Assembly (NCBI GenBank): GCA_003105195.1
Contig: PQAH01000039.1
Location: 1 to 35,762 of the forward strand
Direction: 5' to 3'
Length of the DNA stretch: 35,762 nucleotides
Origin: Bradyrhizobiaceae bacterium
Lineage (GTDB): Bacteria; Pseudomonadota; Alphaproteobacteria; Rhizobiales; Xanthobacteraceae
A program made the translations under genes and the position numbers. Positions within the stretch are counted from its first letter, which is position 1; the number at the start of each line of letters is the position of its first letter. Positions 1 through 9,285 of this stretch are shown piece by piece. Below the pieces are notes generated by a model. That model was not told the origin of the DNA. It was given only the letters and a program-made list of their open reading frames with translations, and did not search any database.

Positions 1-830
1 TACCACTTGGTCTTCTCTTCCCAGACCTTCCAGCCGCGCTCTTCCGCGGCGGCGGCGGCCTTGAGCACCGCCTCCTGGGTCGGCTTGTCGAGCGCGTCGA
101 ACGCCGCCTTGTTGGCCATGGTGATGTTCTTCGGCAGCCAGGCCTGGGTGTCGTAGAAGTGGGTGAGCGTCTCCCAGACCTTGGAGTCGTAGCCGGTCGC
201 GCCCGACGACATGAAGGAGTTGACCACGCCGGTGGCGAGCGCCTGCGGCAGCTCGGCGGCCTGGATGGTCACGGCCTGCGCGCCGACCAGTTCGCCGATG
301 CGCGCGGTACCGACATTGTAGGCGCGCCACTTGAGGCCCTTCATGTCCTCGATGGTGTTGAGCTCCTTCTTGGCGTAGATGCCCTGCGGCGGCCACGGCA
401 CCGCGAACAAGACCATGATCCCCTGCGCGGCGAGCTTCTTCTCGACCGCGGGGCGCTGCGCCTTCCACAGCTTCTTGGCGTCCGCGAAGCTGGTCGCCAG
501 GAACGGCACCACGTCGACGCCGAAGATCGGGTCCTCGTTCTCGAGCACCGAGATCAGCACCTCGCCGGCCTGCGCCTGGCCGGTCGCCACCGCGCGCTTG
601 ATCTCGGGCACCTTGAACAGCGAGGCTGCCGGATGCACCGTGATCTGCAGCTTGCCCTTGGTCGCCGCCTCCACGTCCTTGGCGAAGGCGACGAGATTCT
701 CCGAGTGCGGGTTGTTGGCCGGATAGCCGGCCGGCAGGTTCCATTTGGTCTGCGCCGTCGCGGGTCCGGTCGCGGCGAGGAACGCCGCGGCTCCGGCCGC
801 GAGTGCGAGGCGGGTAGCGGTCTTCAGCAT
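1..830 (-). CDS. TRAP transporter solute-binding protein, DctP family (3' end outside window)
   Basis: Periplasmic binding protein that should deliver an organic-acid-like solute to the TRAP permease encoded just upstream. The ATG at 830 follows a purine-rich GAAGGGAGA about 10 bases before it. About 276 residues are visible and the frame runs open off the left edge, so perhaps 50 residues are missing for a usual DctP of about 330. The N-terminus (MLKTATRLALAAGAAAFLAA) is a typical Sec signal peptide with a likely cut after ATA-Q near residue 27. DctP-like segments follow: LPAGYPANNPHSENL, a LKWRAYN strand region, and PQALATGVVNSFMSS in the ligand-binding core. It lies 24 bases after the large permease on the same strand, so the three parts are probably one transcript. 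The substrate cannot be read from sequence; the nearby oxoprolinase suggests a lactam or N-containing acid (inference). Confidence 0.9.
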   Translation of the reverse strand, partial: MLKTATRLALAAGAAAFLAATGPATAQTKWNLPAGYPANNPHSENLVAFAKDVEAATKGKLQITVHPAASLFKVPEIKRAVATGQAQAGEVLISVLENEDPIFGVDVVPFLATSFADAKKLWKAQRPAVEKKLAAQGIMVLFAVPWPPQGIYAKKELNTIEDMKGLKWRAYNVGTARIGELVGAQAVTIQAAELPQALATGVVNSFMSSGATGYDSKVWETLTHFYDTQAWLPKNITMANKAAFDALDKPTQEAVLKAAAAAEERGWKVWEEKTKW

Positions 831-854
831 GGTTCACGTCTCCCTTCTAGAAAC

Positions 855-2171
855 TCAAGCCGGAAAGGCCAGGCGCGGCAGGAACAGCACGATATCAGGA
901 AATACCGTGATGATCGCCACCGCGACGACCAGGAGGAAAAAGAACGGCAGCGCGGCGCGCGCCACCGTCCAGCTGTCCTGCCCGCTCATGTTCTGCAGGA
1001 CGAACAGGTTGAACCCGACCGGCGGCGTGATCTGCGCCATCTCGACCAGGATGATCAGATAGACCCCGAACCAGACGAGGTCGAAGCCGGCCTGCTTGAT
1101 CATCGGCAGCACCACCACGGTGGTGAGCACGATCATCGAGATGCCGTCGATCAGGCAGCCGAGCAGGATGTACATCACGGTGAGCGCGGCGATCAGCACA
1201 TAGGGGCTCAGGCCGAGCCCGTTCACCCAGTTGGCGAGCGCGACCGGGATGCCCGTATAGGCCATGGCGGCGGTCGTGAAGGCGGCGCCCGCGAGGATGA
1301 ACATGATCATGCAGGTGAGCCGCGTCGCGCTCATCACGCTCGCCCAGAACGACGCCCAGCTGAGCGAGCCCGTCGCCGCGGCGAGCACCAGCGCCCCCAG
1401 CACGCCCCAGGCCGCGCATTCGGTGGCGGTGGCGAGCCCGAGGATCAGCGACAGGAAGATCAGCAGGATGAGCGCGACGCAGGGCAGGATGCGCGCCGAG
1501 GCGCGCAGCTTCTCGACGAAGCTGGTGGGCGGCTCGGCGGGCGGCGTGCGCGCCGGATTGAGCCAGGACCACACGATGATGTAGCCGGAGTACAGGCCCA
1601 TCACCATCGCGCCCGGCAGGAAGCCGCCGAGGAACACCTGGATCACCGACTCGTTCGCCGCCACCGCGTAGACGACCATGGGGATCGAGGGCGGGATCAA
1701 GAGCCCGAGCGTGCCCGAGCCCGCGAGGCTGCCGAGGCTCACGCGATCGTTGTAGCCGCGCGCCTTCAGTTCGGGCAGCGCGATCTTGCCGATGGTCGCG
1801 CAGGTCGCGGCCGAGGAGCCCGACACGGCCGCGAAGATGCCGCAGCCGACCACGTTCACGTGCAAGAGCCCGCCCGGAACGCGACCGAGCCAGGGCGCGA
1901 GCCCGCGGAACATCTCCTCGGAGAGGCGGGTGCGGAACAGGATCTCGCCCATCCAGATGAACAGCGGCAGCGCGGCGAGCGTCCAGGACGCGCTCGCGCT
2001 CCACACCGTGGTGGCGAGCACCTGGCCGAGCGGCACCGGCGTGGTGAGCCAGATCGCCACGAAGCCGACCAGGAACAGCGCCACCGCGATCCACACGCCG
2101 GCGGCGAGCAGCACGAACAGCAGGCCGAGCAAGATGCCCGCGAGGCCGACCAGGCCGAGCTCCGCGACCAT
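855..2171 (-). CDS. TRAP transporter large permease, DctM family
   Basis: Inner-membrane ion-coupled permease that moves the solute handed over by the DctP protein. The 438 residues match the usual 425-440 for DctM. It begins MVAELGLVGLAGILLGLLFV and holds a dozen or so hydrophobic segments. Family landmarks are visible: SGSSAATCATIG in the first half, GTLGLLIPPSIPMVVY, and a late QITPPVGFNLFVLQ. The start is the ATG at 2171, two bases after the small-permease stop, so the two are probably translationally coupled. An open frame continues upstream through the small permease gene in another register, but that N-terminal extension has no DctM similarity and was rejected. Confidence 0.93.
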   Translation of the reverse strand: MVAELGLVGLAGILLGLLFVLLAAGVWIAVALFLVGFVAIWLTTPVPLGQVLATTVWSASASWTLAALPLFIWMGEILFRTRLSEEMFRGLAPWLGRVPGGLLHVNVVGCGIFAAVSGSSAATCATIGKIALPELKARGYNDRVSLGSLAGSGTLGLLIPPSIPMVVYAVAANESVIQVFLGGFLPGAMVMGLYSGYIIVWSWLNPARTPPAEPPTSFVEKLRASARILPCVALILLIFLSLILGLATATECAAWGVLGALVLAAATGSLSWASFWASVMSATRLTCMIMFILAGAAFTTAAMAYTGIPVALANWVNGLGLSPYVLIAALTVMYILLGCLIDGISMIVLTTVVVLPMIKQAGFDLVWFGVYLIILVEMAQITPPVGFNLFVLQNMSGQDSWTVARAALPFFFLLVVAVAIITVFPDIVLFLPRLAFPA

Positions 2172-2173
2172 CC

Positions 2174-2728
2174 TCAGGCCCCGGTCTCGATGGCGCGCTC
2201 GATCACGTCCGCTGCCGTTTTCGGCTTCGGCTTCTCGTGGCGGGGCGGGTTGCCGCGGACGACATGCTGGAGCTCGTCGACCATGACGATCAGGAACACG
2301 GCGAGCCCGACGCACAGGCCGAGCTGCGGGATCCACAGCGGCACCGCGACCACCCCCTGCGCCATCTCGTTGAAGCGCCAGGAATCGTAGGTGAGCCGCA
2401 GCGCAGCCCAGGCGAAGTAGCCCGTGAACGCGGTGCCGATCACGAGCACGATCAGCTCGAAGCCGTGGCGCACGCGCGGCCCGAGCCGGTCGATCAGCAG
2501 GTTGAGGCGGATCAGCTCGCCCGAGCGCAGCGTGTGGGCGAGGCCGAGAAACGCCATCGCGACCATGCAGAAGGCGACGAAGTCGTCTCCCGCCGGCACG
2601 TTGAAGCCGACCGGGCGTCCGCCCGAGAGCGCGAGCATCAGCAGGAAGATGACGATCAGGAACAGGCCCGCGAGCCATCCCGCGACGAGATAGAGCCGGT
2701 CCAGGAACCGGCGGATCGTGCTGGCCAT
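2174..2728 (-). CDS. TRAP transporter small permease, DctQ family
   Basis: The 184-residue small membrane subunit that pairs with DctM. Four hydrophobic segments are visible: LYLVAGWLAGLFLIVIFLLM near residues 11-33, FVAFCMVAMAFLGLAHTL near 51-68, FELIVLVIGTAFTGYFAW near 90-107, and LGLCVGLAVFLIVMV near 136-150. The central SGELIRLNLLIDRL motif is characteristic of DctQ proteins. The ATG at 2728 is preceded by a GGGGGAA ribosome-binding sequence. It ends two bases before the large permease. It starts 86 bases after the stop of the MarR-like regulator on the same strand, so read-through from the regulator is possible. The tail is charged and probably cytoplasmic. Confidence 0.9.
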   Translation of the reverse strand: MASTIRRFLDRLYLVAGWLAGLFLIVIFLLMLALSGGRPVGFNVPAGDDFVAFCMVAMAFLGLAHTLRSGELIRLNLLIDRLGPRVRHGFELIVLVIGTAFTGYFAWAALRLTYDSWRFNEMAQGVVAVPLWIPQLGLCVGLAVFLIVMVDELQHVVRGNPPRHEKPKPKTAADVIERAIETGA

Positions 2729-2814
2729 TGGATCATTCCCCCCTGCTGATCCGGGCGCTTTGGTTTCATCGTTTTGCCCGGAGTCTACGCATATTGTGAT
2801 CCCCGAGGCGAGCC

Positions 2815-3354
2815 TTACAGGCTCGCGGCCGAGCGCGCGGCCTGGTCATAGTGGCCCGACAATGCACGCATCGTGCCAGCGAGCTCGGAGAGCTTGCGCG
2901 CGTCCACGCCGGTTCCGAGCACCGGCTTGACCAGCAGCGCCTCGCGGATCTCGCGGTATGCCCGGCAAGTCGCCTCCCCCTTGGCCGTGATCGTGACCGC
3001 CTTCTCCTTGCCGAGGCGGCTCGACGCCACGAGCGCGTGCGCCTCGAGCTTCTTCACCGCATAGCTCACGAGGTGCGTGTCCTCGACGTTGAGCACGAGG
3101 CAGATGTCGGCGAGCCGCTTGGCGCGGCCGCGATGGTTGACGGTGTGCAGCACCAGCACGTCGAGCGCCGAAAGATCGGGCACGCCCGCCGCGGCGGCGC
3201 AGCGCACCATCCAGCGGTCGAAGGCGTGGCCGAGCAGGATCAGGCCGAACTCGAGCTCGGAGAGCGCCGGCATCGCCCCGCTCGCCAGGTGCGCCGAGGA
3301 GACGATCGGCCCGAGCTCGGCGGCCGCCCTGCTCGCTTGCCTCTTGCGCGTCAT
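2815..3354 (-). CDS. MarR-like winged-helix transcriptional regulator
   Basis: Likely repressor of the adjacent transport and catabolic genes. From the ATG at 3354 (AGGGGAC upstream) it is 179 residues; a TTG at 3423 in the same frame would add 23 residues, but would put the start codon inside the palindrome at 3416-3432. The middle is a winged helix: [20 protein letters not shown], then [20 protein letters not shown] as the helix-turn-helix, then a wing ending [13 protein letters not shown], as in MarR proteins. A dimerisation helix covers [18 protein letters not shown]. It is divergent from the oxoprolinase gene and upstream of the TRAP genes, the classic position for a local ligand-responsive regulator. 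The ligand is unknown. Confidence 0.78.
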   Translation of the reverse strand: MTRKRQASRAAAELGPIVSSAHLASGAMPALSELEFGLILLGHAFDRWMVRCAAAAGVPDLSALDVLVLHTVNHRGRAKRLADICLVLNVEDTHLVSYAVKKLEAHALVASSRLGKEKAVTITAKGEATCRAYREIREALLVKPVLGTGVDARKLSELAGTMRALSGHYDQAARSAASL

Positions 3355-3415
3355 GGCGCGGCGATGTCCCCTGTCCGGTCCCTCGGCGCTCAGCCTCCGC
3401 CACTTCAAATAATTT

Positions 3416-3432
3416 GTCAACAAAATGTTGAC
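3416..3432. promoter_or_regulatory. Perfect 17-bp palindrome, candidate operator between divergent genes
   Basis: The sequence reads GTCAACA-AAA-TGTTGAC: two perfect 7-base arms around three A. It sits in the 126-base gap between the regulator ATG (3354) and the oxoprolinase ATG (3481), in the only AT-rich stretch of this region. Partial symmetry continues outward into the flanking A/T bases. It is well placed to control both directions. The arms also fit the TNGTNNACNA half-site of FadR/GntR-FCD regulators, so the cognate protein need not be the adjacent MarR-like one. Confidence 0.6.
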
Positions 3433-3480
3433 GATTTAATAGAAAGCGCTATGGCTGGCGCCTCGGCACGGGAGCGGCGC

Positions 3481-6400
3481 ATGAGCACGGACAGCTGGGA
3501 CTTCTGGATCGACCGCGGCGGCACCTTCACGGACGTGGTCGGCCGCAGGCCGGACGGCACGCTCGTCGCCCACAAGCTCCTGTCCGAGAACCCCGAGGCC
3601 TATCGCGACGCCGCCGTGCAGGGCATCCGCGACCTGCTCGGGCTCCCGGCGGGCGCGGCGATCCCCGCGGGCCGCGTCGGCGCCGTCAAGATGGGCACCA
3701 CGGTCGCGACCAATGCGCTGCTCGAGCGCAAGGGCGAGCGCACCCTGCTCGTGACCACGCGCGGCTTCCGCGACGCGCTCAGGATCGGCTACCAGGCGCG
3801 GCCCAAGATCTTCGCCAGGCAGATCATCAAGCCCGAGATGCTGTTCGAGCGCGTGATCGAGGTCGACGGGCGCGTGCGCGCCGACGGCACGGTGGAGCGC
3901 GCGCTCGATCTCGCCGCCGTGCGCGCCGCGCTCGAGGCCGCGGCGGCCGACGGCTTCCAGGCGGTCGCCATCGTGTTCATGCACGCCTATCGCTATCCTG
4001 CGCACGAGCAGGAGGTCGCGAAAATCGCGCGCGCGCTCGGTTTCCCGCAGGTCTCGGTCAGCCACGAGGTTTCACCCCTGATCAAGCTGGTCGGCCGCGG
4101 CGACACCACCGTGGTCGATGCCTATCTCTCGCCGATCCTGCGCCGCTACGTCGCGCAGGTGGCGCGGGAGATGGGGACCGACGCCAGCGAGGCGATCCGC
4201 CTCATGTTCATGATGTCCTCGGGCGGGCTGACCGCGGCGGAGCTGTTCCAGGGCAAGGACGCGATCCTCTCGGGGCCGGCGGGCGGCGTGGTCGGCATGG
4301 CGGAGACCGGGCGCGAGGCGGGCTTCTCGCATCTCATCGGCTTCGACATGGGCGGCACCTCGACCGACGTGTCGCATTTCGACGGCGAGTACGAGCGCGC
4401 CTTCGAGACCGAGGTCGCGGGCGTGCGCATGCGCGCGCCCATGATGCTGATCCACACGGTGGCGGCGGGCGGCGGCTCGATCCTGCATTTCGACGGCGCG
4501 CGCTTCCGCGTCGGCCCCGACAGCGCGGGCGCCAATCCGGGACCGAAGTGCTACCGCCGCGGCGGGCCGCTCGCGGTCACCGACGCCAATGTCATGCTCG
4601 GCAAGCTGATCCCGGACTTCTTCCCCCGGATCTTCGGGCCCGGGCAGGACCAGCCGATCGACGCCGCGGCGGTGCGCGACGCGTTCGCCGCGCTCGCCCG
4701 CGAGGTCGGCGGCGGCCGCAGCGCCGAGGAGGTCGCCGACGGGTTCATCAGGATCGCGGTCGAGAACATGGCGAACGCCATCAAGAAGATCTCGGTACAG
4801 CGCGGCTACGACGTCACCCGCTATGCGCTCAACTGCTTCGGCGGCGCCGGCGGCCAGCACGCCTGCCTGGTGGCCGACGCGCTCGGCATGACCAGGGTGC
4901 TGATCCACCCCTTCTCCTCGCTGCTCTCCGCCTATGGCATGGGCCTCGCCGACATCCGCGCGACGCGCCAGCAGGCGATCGAGCTCGCCTTCGGCGATGA
5001 CGGCCTCGCCGCCATCGCCGAGATCGGCGGCCGGCTGGGCCGGGACGTGACGGCGGAGGTGATCGGCCAGGGCGTAGCGGCCGACGCCGTCGCGGTGCAT
5101 GTGCGCGCCCACATCCGCTACGCCGGCACCGACACGCCCCTGGTCGTGAATGCCGGCTCGCTCGCCGCGATGAAGGCCTCGTTCGAGGCCGCCCACAGGG
5201 CGCAGTTCGGTTTCGTCGACGAGGCGAAGCAGCTCGTCGTCGAGGCCGTGTCGGTCGAGGCGGTCGGCGGCAGCGCGAAGTTCTCGGAGCCGGCGGCGCA
5301 GACGACGGACGAGCCCCTGCCCTCCCCGGCGCGCCTCACACGCTTCTACTCCGGCGGCTGGCACGACGCAGGAGTGTTCACGCGCGACCGGTTGAAGCCG
5401 GGCCACAAGGTGCCGGGACCGGCCGTCGTCATCGAGCCGCACCAGACCATCGTGGTGGAGGAGGGCTGGCAGGCGGAGATCACGGCCAAGAACCATCTGG
5501 TGCTCACGCGCGTGGTCGCGAAGAAGCGCGAGCACGCGATCGGCACGCAAGCCGATCCCGTGATGCTGGAAGTGTTCAACAACCTGTTCATGTCGATCGC
5601 CGAGCAGATGGGCGTGGCGCTGCAGAACACCGCCTACTCGGTCAACATCAAGGAGCGGCTCGACTTCTCCTGCGCGGTGTTCGCGCATGACGGCACGCTG
5701 GTCGCCAATGCGCCGCACATGCCGGTGCATCTCGGCTCCATGGACCGCGCCGTCGAGACCGTCATCCGCGAGAACCAGGGCCGCATCGCGCCCGGCGACG
5801 TCTTCGCGATCAACGCGCCCTACAACGGCGGCACGCATCTCCCCGACATCACGGTCTGCACCCCGGTGTTCGACGACGATGAGGCCGAGATCCTGTTCTG
5901 GGTCGCCTCGCGCGGCCACCATGCGGATGTCGGCGGCATCTCGCCCGGCTCCATGTCGCCCAACGCCACCGACATCGAGCAGGAAGGCGTCTACATGGAC
6001 AACTTCAAGCTGGTGGACCGCGGCCGCTTCCGCGAGCGGGAGCTCTACGATCTGCTCACCGGCGCGAAGTATCCGGCCCGCAACCCGCTGCAGAACGTCA
6101 ACGACCTGAAAGCCCAGATCGCCGCCAACGAGAAGGGCGTGCGGGAGCTGCGCAGGATGGTCGCGCATTTCACGCTGCCGGTGGTCGAGGCCTACATGCA
6201 ACACGTGCAGGACAACGCGGCCGAGAGCGTGCGCCGCGTGATCGACCGGATCCACGACTCGTCCTTCGCGTACGAGATGGACCAGGGCACCGTGATCAAG
6301 GTGAGGATCACGGTCGACAAGGACAAGCGCGAGGCGACCGTCGACTTCACGGGCACCTCGCCGCAGCAGCCGACCAACTTCAACGCGCCCGAGCCGGTGA

Positions 6401-7080
6401 CGCGCGCCGCCGTGCTCTACGTGTTCCGCGTCATGGTGGACGACGAGATCCCGATGAATGCCGGCTGCCTGCGCCCGATCAACATCGTGATCCCGCCGCG
6501 CTCGATGCTTTCGCCGGAGTACCCGGCCGCCGTGGTGGCCGGCAATGTCGAGGTCTCGCAGGCCGTGACCAACTGCCTGTTCGGCGCGCTCGGCGCGCTC
6601 GCCGCCGCGCAGGGCACCATGAACAACCTCAACTTCGGCAATGCCCGCTACCAGTACTACGAGACCATCTGCTCGGGCTCGCCCGCGGGTCCCGGCTTCG
6701 ACGGCACCGACGCCGTGCACACCCACATGACCAATACGCGGCTCACCGACCCCGAGGTGCTCGAATTCCGCTATCCCGTGGTGCTCGAGGACTTCCACAT
6801 CCGGCCGGGCTCCGGCGGCCGCGGCAAGTGGAAGGCCGGCGACGGCATCCGACGCACCATCCGCTTCCTCGAGGAGATGGAATGCACCGTGCTCTCCGGC
6901 CATCGCCGCGTGCGCCCTTTCGGGCTCGCGGGAGGCGAGGCCGGCCAGGTCGGCGAGAACTGGGTGCGCCGCAAGGACGGCCGCATGGAGCGCCTGGCGG
7001 GCTGCGACGCCACGGTGATCGACGCCGGCGAGGCGATCGTCATCCAGACCCCGACCGCGGGCGGATACGGGACGGCTTGA
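3481..7080 (+). CDS. Fused hydantoinase/5-oxoprolinase (HyuA + HyuB domains in one chain)
   Basis: ATP-dependent hydrolase of cyclic amides, 5-oxoproline or hydantoin type; the true substrate is unknown. I chose the ATG at 3481, with GGGAG six bases before it; an ATG at 3451 would add ten residues with a poorer site. The 1,199 residues match fused 5-oxoprolinases. The HyuA part (about 1-690) opens with the nucleotide-binding [12 protein letters not shown], and has [15 protein letters not shown], the second phosphate loop [12 protein letters not shown], and [15 protein letters not shown]. The HyuB part starts near residue 692 ([20 protein letters not shown]) and has [16 protein letters not shown], an [17 protein letters not shown] metal-site region, and [16 protein letters not shown]. 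It is divergent from the regulator and TRAP genes, suggesting import followed by ring opening. Confidence 0.9.
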   Translation: MSTDSWDFWIDRGGTFTDVVGRRPDGTLVAHKLLSENPEAYRDAAVQGIRDLLGLPAGAAIPAGRVGAVKMGTTVATNALLERKGERTLLVTTRGFRDALRIGYQARPKIFARQIIKPEMLFERVIEVDGRVRADGTVERALDLAAVRAALEAAAADGFQAVAIVFMHAYRYPAHEQEVAKIARALGFPQVSVSHEVSPLIKLVGRGDTTVVDAYLSPILRRYVAQVAREMGTDASEAIRLMFMMSSGGLTAAELFQGKDAILSGPAGGVVGMAETGREAGFSHLIGFDMGGTSTDVSHFDGEYERAFETEVAGVRMRAPMMLIHTVAAGGGSILHFDGARFRVGPDSAGANPGPKCYRRGGPLAVTDANVMLGKLIPDFFPRIFGPGQDQPIDAAAVRDAFAALAREVGGGRSAEEVADGFIRIAVENMANAIKKISVQRGYDVTRYALNCFGGAGGQHACLVADALGMTRVLIHPFSSLLSAYGMGLADIRATRQQAIELAFGDDGLAAIAEIGGRLGRDVTAEVIGQGVAADAVAVHVRAHIRYAGTDTPLVVNAGSLAAMKASFEAAHRAQFGFVDEAKQLVVEAVSVEAVGGSAKFSEPAAQTTDEPLPSPARLTRFYSGGWHDAGVFTRDRLKPGHKVPGPAVVIEPHQTIVVEEGWQAEITAKNHLVLTRVVAKKREHAIGTQADPVMLEVFNNLFMSIAEQMGVALQNTAYSVNIKERLDFSCAVFAHDGTLVANAPHMPVHLGSMDRAVETVIRENQGRIAPGDVFAINAPYNGGTHLPDITVCTPVFDDDEAEILFWVASRGHHADVGGISPGSMSPNATDIEQEGVYMDNFKLVDRGRFRERELYDLLTGAKYPARNPLQNVNDLKAQIAANEKGVRELRRMVAHFTLPVVEAYMQHVQDNAAESVRRVIDRIHDSSFAYEMDQGTVIKVRITVDKDKREATVDFTGTSPQQPTNFNAPEPVTRAAVLYVFRVMVDDEIPMNAGCLRPINIVIPPRSMLSPEYPAAVVAGNVEVSQAVTNCLFGALGALAAAQGTMNNLNFGNARYQYYETICSGSPAGPGFDGTDAVHTHMTNTRLTDPEVLEFRYPVVLEDFHIRPGSGGRGKWKAGDGIRRTIRFLEEMECTVLSGHRRVRPFGLAGGEAGQVGENWVRRKDGRMERLAGCDATVIDAGEAIVIQTPTAGGYGTA

Positions 7081-7096
7081 AGCAAGTGGCGGAGCC

Positions 7097-8092
7097 CTAC
7101 TCCGCCGGCGACACCTGCATCGCCTCGGCGACGCGCTCGAACAGGTCCGCGGGGCGCCGCTTGCGCGGCCCGGTGCGCAGCGGGCGGCCGTCGGCCGTGT
7201 AGTCCGAGACCCACATGGTCTCGTCGGCGACGCCGACGCGGTTGCGTCCATGGTTCTTGGCGTCGTAGAGCGCGACGTCGGCGCGGCGCAGCACGTCGTC
7301 GATGGCCTCGTTCGGCACGCGCTCGCTGACGCCGAAGCTGCACGTGAAGGTGAGCGGACCGCGCGGGGTCTCGATCGCGAGCGCCTCCACGCGCGCGCGC
7401 AGCCGCTGCGCGAACGCTGCCGCGGCGTCGAGGTCGTAGCCTTCGAGCAGGCCCGCGAACTCCTCGCCGCCGATGCGGCCGAAATCGCTCCTCTCGGCCG
7501 CGATCCCGCGCGCCACCGCGATCAGCACCTGATCGCCGACCGCGTGGCCATAGGTCTCGTTGATGCGCTTGAAGTGGTCGATGTCCAGCATCACGGCCGA
7601 GAGCGTGCCGCCCGCGTCGGCGCGGTCGCAGGCCTCGACCCCGGCCTCGAAGAAGGCGCGCCGGTTGAGCGCGCCGGTGAGCGGATCCGTGGTGGCGAGA
7701 CGGATCAGCTCGCGCTGCATCCCGGCGAGCCGCTCGGCGGCGCGCAGCCGCGCATAGAGCTCCTCGGGCGCCGGCGGCTTGCCGATATAGTCGTCGGCGC
7801 CGCTGTCGAGCGCCTCGGCCACCGAATGGCCGTCGCGCTGCGCCGACATCATCAGGATGTAGATCGGCCGCCGCGTGCTCGCGAGCAGCCGCACCTCCCA
7901 GCACAGCTCCATGCCGGTCATGGAGATCAGCTCCGCGCTGGTGATCAGGACGTCGACGTCCGGGTCCACCTTGATGCGGTTGAGCGCGTCCTGCGCGTCG
8001 CCGAAGGCGAGCACGTCGTAGCCGCGCGCCGACAGGAGCCGCAGAACGAATTTCCGGACCGTCCGGCTCGGGTCTACCAGGACTATACGCAT
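7097..8092 (-). CDS. Diguanylate cyclase (GGDEF) with a degenerate receiver domain
   Basis: Probable c-di-GMP synthase of 331 residues. Residues 1-120 form a receiver-like fold starting MRIVLVDPSRTVRKFVLRLL, with the conserved lysine in GADDYIGKPPAPEE. The phospho-acceptor position, normally Asp, reads Ser52 (DVLITSAEL), and the acidic pair at the N-terminus is Asp7-Pro8 instead of Asp-Asp. Phosphorylation therefore looks unlikely. Residues about 150-310 are the GGDEF domain: DPLTGALNRRAFFE, then DIDHFKRINETYGHAVGD, then the active-site loop GGEEF at 208-212, which is usually catalytically competent. I see no RxxD inhibitory site at the normal spacing. The C-terminal tail (about 30 residues) is basic. 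It is transcribed convergently to the oxoprolinase, with only 16 bases between stops. Confidence 0.88.
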   Translation of the reverse strand: MRIVLVDPSRTVRKFVLRLLSARGYDVLAFGDAQDALNRIKVDPDVDVLITSAELISMTGMELCWEVRLLASTRRPIYILMMSAQRDGHSVAEALDSGADDYIGKPPAPEELYARLRAAERLAGMQRELIRLATTDPLTGALNRRAFFEAGVEACDRADAGGTLSAVMLDIDHFKRINETYGHAVGDQVLIAVARGIAAERSDFGRIGGEEFAGLLEGYDLDAAAAFAQRLRARVEALAIETPRGPLTFTCSFGVSERVPNEAIDDVLRRADVALYDAKNHGRNRVGVADETMWVSDYTADGRPLRTGPRKRRPADLFERVAEAMQVSPAE

Positions 8093-8265
8093 GGGCGCTG
8101 CACCGTCGCGCGCAGCAAAGCATGGAAATCGTGCATGAACCGTTGAGATCGCCGCCGGGTCGATGGTGTCATGGAACCGTTGGCTGCCGTGACGTGCCTG
8201 GCCCGCGGGAGCGTGGCGACACCCGGGACGCCCGCGCTCACCGACGAATGTCCCGCAAAAAAGCA

Positions 8266-8292
8266 CGAAGGCCGGGTCAGGCCCGGCCTTCG
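8266..8292 (-). terminator. Intrinsic terminator of the Tim44-like gene
   Basis: An 11-base perfect stem (CGAAGGCCGGG / CCCGGCCTTCG) with a five-base loop. Reading leftward it is followed within a few bases by six T (complement of the A run at 8257-8262). It lies 21 bases past the stop codon of the leftward gene at 8314. The flanking 8093-8313 gap shows no other gene. Confidence 0.85.
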
Positions 8293-8313
8293 AGTCGCAA
8301 TGGATCGCGGCGC

Positions 8314-9285
8314 TCAGCCCTGCTGGATCGCCGACAGCACCCAGGAGCCGCCGCGGTCGCGGCGGAAGGTCCACAGCTCCGTCGCCTCCTGCGGCGCCTC
8401 GTTGCCTTCGGCGGCACGGCCGCTGGCGCGGTCCAGATAGCGGTCGACCAGCGAATAGCGCATCGCCACGGTGGCATAGTCGGTGGCGTCTTCGCGCCAA
8501 GCCTCCGACAGGTCGCCCTGCAGGAGCTTCACGTCGGTGATCTCGTTGACGACGCCGCGGCTCGCGTTCTCGGCCAGCTCCTCGGCGAAGTAGGAGAGCA
8601 TCTCGGGCGTGAGGCGGGGGCGCAGCGCGGCCATGTCCTCGCGGCCATAGGCGGTCTGGACCTCGCCGAGCAGGCGCTCGAAGGTGTCGAAGTCCTCGGC
8701 CCCGAGCTCGAGGGGCGCCGCCGCGAAGGACGGCGGTGCGACCGACGCGCTGCCGTGCCCGCCGCCGAGCGCGCCGCCGAGGGCGAAGGACTTGCGCTGC
8801 TCGGAAGCCGCCTCGCGCAGGTCGGGGCCGGCCGCCAGAGCCGGCTGGCTGCGCCGCTGCCACCAGCGCCATGCCAGCATGGCGACGAGCGCGATCAGGC
8901 CGACCTGCAGGATCAGGCCGATGAGGGAGGCCAAGCCCGCGAGCCCGCCCAGGAAGCCGTTGCCCATCAGCAGGCCGATCAGGCCGGCGCCGAGGAAGCC
9001 GGCCGCGAGGCCGCCGAGCAGGCCGGGTCGATTGAAGAAGCCGCCGCCGGCGGGCGCAGCCGGGCGCGCAGCCGTGGCTGCGCCGGGCTGGCCGGGCTGC
9101 GTCATCGAGCGGTTGATGGTGCCGGCCTTGGGCGCGGTCGCGGTCGGCGGCGGTGCCGCATAGGTCTTGCTGCCGCGGCTGCCGAACCCGCCGCGCACCC
9201 GCGCATCCGATTCGACGACCGTGAAGGCGAAGGTGGCCGCCATCGCGAGCAGCGCGAGCAGCGGACGAAAGCTCTTGCGAAGCAT
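8314..9285 (-). CDS. Tim44-like domain protein, secreted or membrane-anchored
   Basis: A 323-residue protein of the bacterial Tim44-domain family; its role in bacteria is poorly defined and import-motor function should not be assumed. The ATG at 9285 has a strong GGGAGGAA site. Residues 1-28 look like a signal sequence (MLRKSFRPLLALLAMAATF, ending near ESDA). A Pro/Ala/Thr-rich spacer follows. Then comes a very Gly/Leu-rich hydrophobic region at about 80-140 (GGLAAGFLGAGLIGLLMG and AGLASLIGLILQVGLIALVA) ending in WRWWQRR. The C-terminal 140 residues form the Tim44-like fold: FDTFERLLGEVQTAYGREDM, LTPEMLSYFAEELAENASRG, then strands ending ELWTFRRDRGGSWVLSAIQQ. It is monocistronic with its own terminator. 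Confidence 0.85.
   Translation of the reverse strand: MLRKSFRPLLALLAMAATFAFTVVESDARVRGGFGSRGSKTYAAPPPTATAPKAGTINRSMTQPGQPGAATAARPAAPAGGGFFNRPGLLGGLAAGFLGAGLIGLLMGNGFLGGLAGLASLIGLILQVGLIALVAMLAWRWWQRRSQPALAAGPDLREAASEQRKSFALGGALGGGHGSASVAPPSFAAAPLELGAEDFDTFERLLGEVQTAYGREDMAALRPRLTPEMLSYFAEELAENASRGVVNEITDVKLLQGDLSEAWREDATDYATVAMRYSLVDRYLDRASGRAAEGNEAPQEATELWTFRRDRGGSWVLSAIQQG

Noticed and set aside
159..2390. A long rightward open frame (over 700 codons) across the TRAP genes
   Set aside because: It is antisense to the transporter genes, with His/Arg/Asp/Glu-heavy composition typical of shadow frames in GC-rich DNA, and has no recognisable domain.
3420..3423. TTG at 3423 as start of the MarR-like regulator
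   Set aside because: The codon lies inside the candidate operator and the added residues show no conserved features; the ATG at 3354 has a better ribosome-binding site.
4072..7251. A leftward open frame of about 1,060 codons opposite the oxoprolinase gene
   Set aside because: Shadow frame with biased composition and no motifs; the + strand carries a full-length, well-conserved enzyme.
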